DNA from: Kitasatospora sp. SolWspMP-SS2h
GTDB lineage: Bacteria; Actinomycetota; Actinomycetes; Streptomycetales; Streptomycetaceae
Length of the DNA stretch: 64,000 nucleotides
Assembly: GCF_003259315.1 (NCBI RefSeq)
Contig: NZ_QLLT01000022.1
Span: forward strand, 1 to 64,000
Direction of reading: 5' to 3'
Below the pieces are notes generated by a model. The model made no database searches. It was not told the origin of the DNA and saw only the letters and a program-made list of their open reading frames with translations. The position numbers and the translations under genes were made by a program. This document shows, in pieces, positions 63,207 through 64,000 of the stretch (position 1 is the first letter of the stretch; each line of letters starts with the position of its first letter).

Positions 63207-64000
63207 TCAGCGCGGCGTCTTCGCCAACTGGCGGGACTGGGCGACCAGTCGGCCGTTCTCGTCCCAGATCTCGCAGTCCTCCTCGAAGTAGCCGCCGGCC
63301 ACGTTGCGGGTGGCGTGGGAGACCCGGAGCCAGCCGTCGGCGGGCAGCGCCCGGACGTGCACGGTGAGTTCGATGGTGGGGGCCCAGCCGGGGCGGCCGA
63401 GGTCGAAGGTGACCGGCGGGAGGGCGTCGGCCGCGAGCAGCAGGGAGAGCGGGTCGGCGGGGCGCTTGTCGGCGAGCCGGAACCAGCCCTGGATCCGCCC
63501 CCGCTTGGACGGCTGCCCCACCGCCCAGCCGATGGCGGCCGGGTCGAGCCGCAGGTCGAGGCGGCGCAACAGGGCGGCCTGGGCGATGAGTTCGCGCGGG
63601 GCGTGCTCGACGCCTATGCACTGCTCGGGGCCGGGCAGCTCCGGCGGCAGCGCGGTGGTGGCGACCTCCGCGTCGAGCCCGGCGAGGTCGGTGAAGGAGG
63701 CGGTCAGGCGCAGCCGCTCCTCGCCGCCCTGGGAGAGGACGGCGCTGCCGGTGGCCAGGCTGCGCCCGCGCCGGACGATCTCGGTGCGGACGGTGGCCGG
63801 GCCGGGCCGGGAGGCGGAGACGTAGGTGCCGCTGACGGTGAGCGGGTGCGGGTGCGCCGGTCCGGCCTCCCGGGCGAGGGCGTGCGCGGCGAAGGCGAGC
63901 AGCAGGCCGCCGTTGACGCCGCCGCCGATCTGCCAGCCGTCGCCGAGTTCGCCGTCGTAGCGGCCGGGTTCGCCGGGGTGCGGGGTGAGCGCGATGCCCT
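63207..64000 (-). CDS. Acyl-CoA thioesterase-like protein (double hotdog, partial at window end)
   Basis: The last ~263 codons of a gene that begins beyond position 64000. The visible part starts GIALTPHPGEPGRYDGELGD, then [40 protein letters not shown] and LTASFTDLAGLDA for the first hotdog half. PSKRGRIQGWFRLADKRPAD with LELTVHVRA-type strands (here IELTVHVRALPADGWLRVSH) and EDCEIWDENGRLVAQSRQLA form the second. This is the TesB-like / 4HBT-type family with its ending AQSRQLA typical of thioesterases. It hydrolyses some acyl-CoA. Confidence 0.85.
   Translation of the reverse strand, partial: GIALTPHPGEPGRYDGELGDGWQIGGGVNGGLLLAFAAHALAREAGPAHPHPLTVSGTYVSASRPGPATVRTEIVRRGRSLATGSAVLSQGGEERLRLTASFTDLAGLDAEVATTALPPELPGPEQCIGVEHAPRELIAQAALLRRLDLRLDPAAIGWAVGQPSKRGRIQGWFRLADKRPADPLSLLLAADALPPVTFDLGRPGWAPTIELTVHVRALPADGWLRVSHATRNVAGGYFEEDCEIWDENGRLVAQSRQLAKTPR

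Overview
The window is very GC-rich, with strong third-codon-position GC bias, frequent GTG and TTG starts, many 4-nt stop/start overlaps and several apparently leaderless genes. Together with bldD, an sIHF-type mihF, a complete conservon, a helicase-dead PriA and the order metK-coaBC-rpoZ-gmk-mihF-pyrF-pyrD-carB-carA-pyrC-pyrR-bldD, this points to a chromosomal segment of a Streptomycetaceae actinomycete (Streptomyces or, more tentatively, Kitasatospora).

Layout. 1-0.93 kb holds decayed gene fragments. 0.93-3.6 kb: a recombinase-like protein, a MerR regulator and a divergent aldo/keto reductase with a textbook 19-bp-spacer MerR promoter. 3.6-10.1 kb: a membrane protein and a sulfonate operon (FMN monooxygenase, permease, binding lipoprotein, ATPase) preceded by a 26-codon cysteine-containing leader peptide. 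10.2-11.3 kb: a chitin-type LPMO gene with a DasR-like operator. 11.4-16.7 kb: a five-gene conservon (CvnA sensor, CvnB roadblock, CvnC DUF742, CvnD GTPase, CvnE CYP157-type P450). 17-29 kb: a PHP metallohydrolase, unrecognised proteins, GuaB1-type GMP reductase, a secreted SLT-domain protein, an AEC transporter, an unusual zinc-finger SDR coupled to a Nudix hydrolase. 29-41 kb: a WXG100-type protein, small methyltransferases, a patatin phospholipase, rpe, a SalK/SCO6745-type protein, a C39-like protease, a coupled GNAT-LRR pair, a second aldo/keto reductase and an SDR/HTH divergent pair with a palindromic operator.

41.4-51.6 kb is housekeeping: rsmB, fmt, def, priA, metK, coaBC, rpoZ, gmk and mihF, serving translation initiation, rRNA modification, replication restart, SAM and CoA synthesis, GMP phosphorylation and nucleoid structure. 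52.2-61.3 kb is the de novo pyrimidine operon, read right to left: pyrR, pyrC, a small membrane protein, carA, carB, pyrD, pyrF. A hairpin with the PyrR-type CNGNGA loop sits just before the pyrR Shine-Dalgarno, and a T-tailed terminator follows pyrF. Divergent from pyrR is bldD, with a BldD-like palindrome over its promoter. The right edge carries an unrecognised protein and the 3' part of an acyl-CoA thioesterase-like gene.

The most striking anomaly is in the pyrimidine operon: pyrB (aspartate carbamoyltransferase), which normally lies between pyrR and pyrC in Streptomyces, is absent. Only a 41-codon tail remains whose stop overlaps the pyrC start by 4 nt, as the end of pyrB would. I saw no CRISPR array, tRNA, rRNA, insertion sequence or biosynthetic gene cluster, and nothing I would call a wholly new defence or secretion system.
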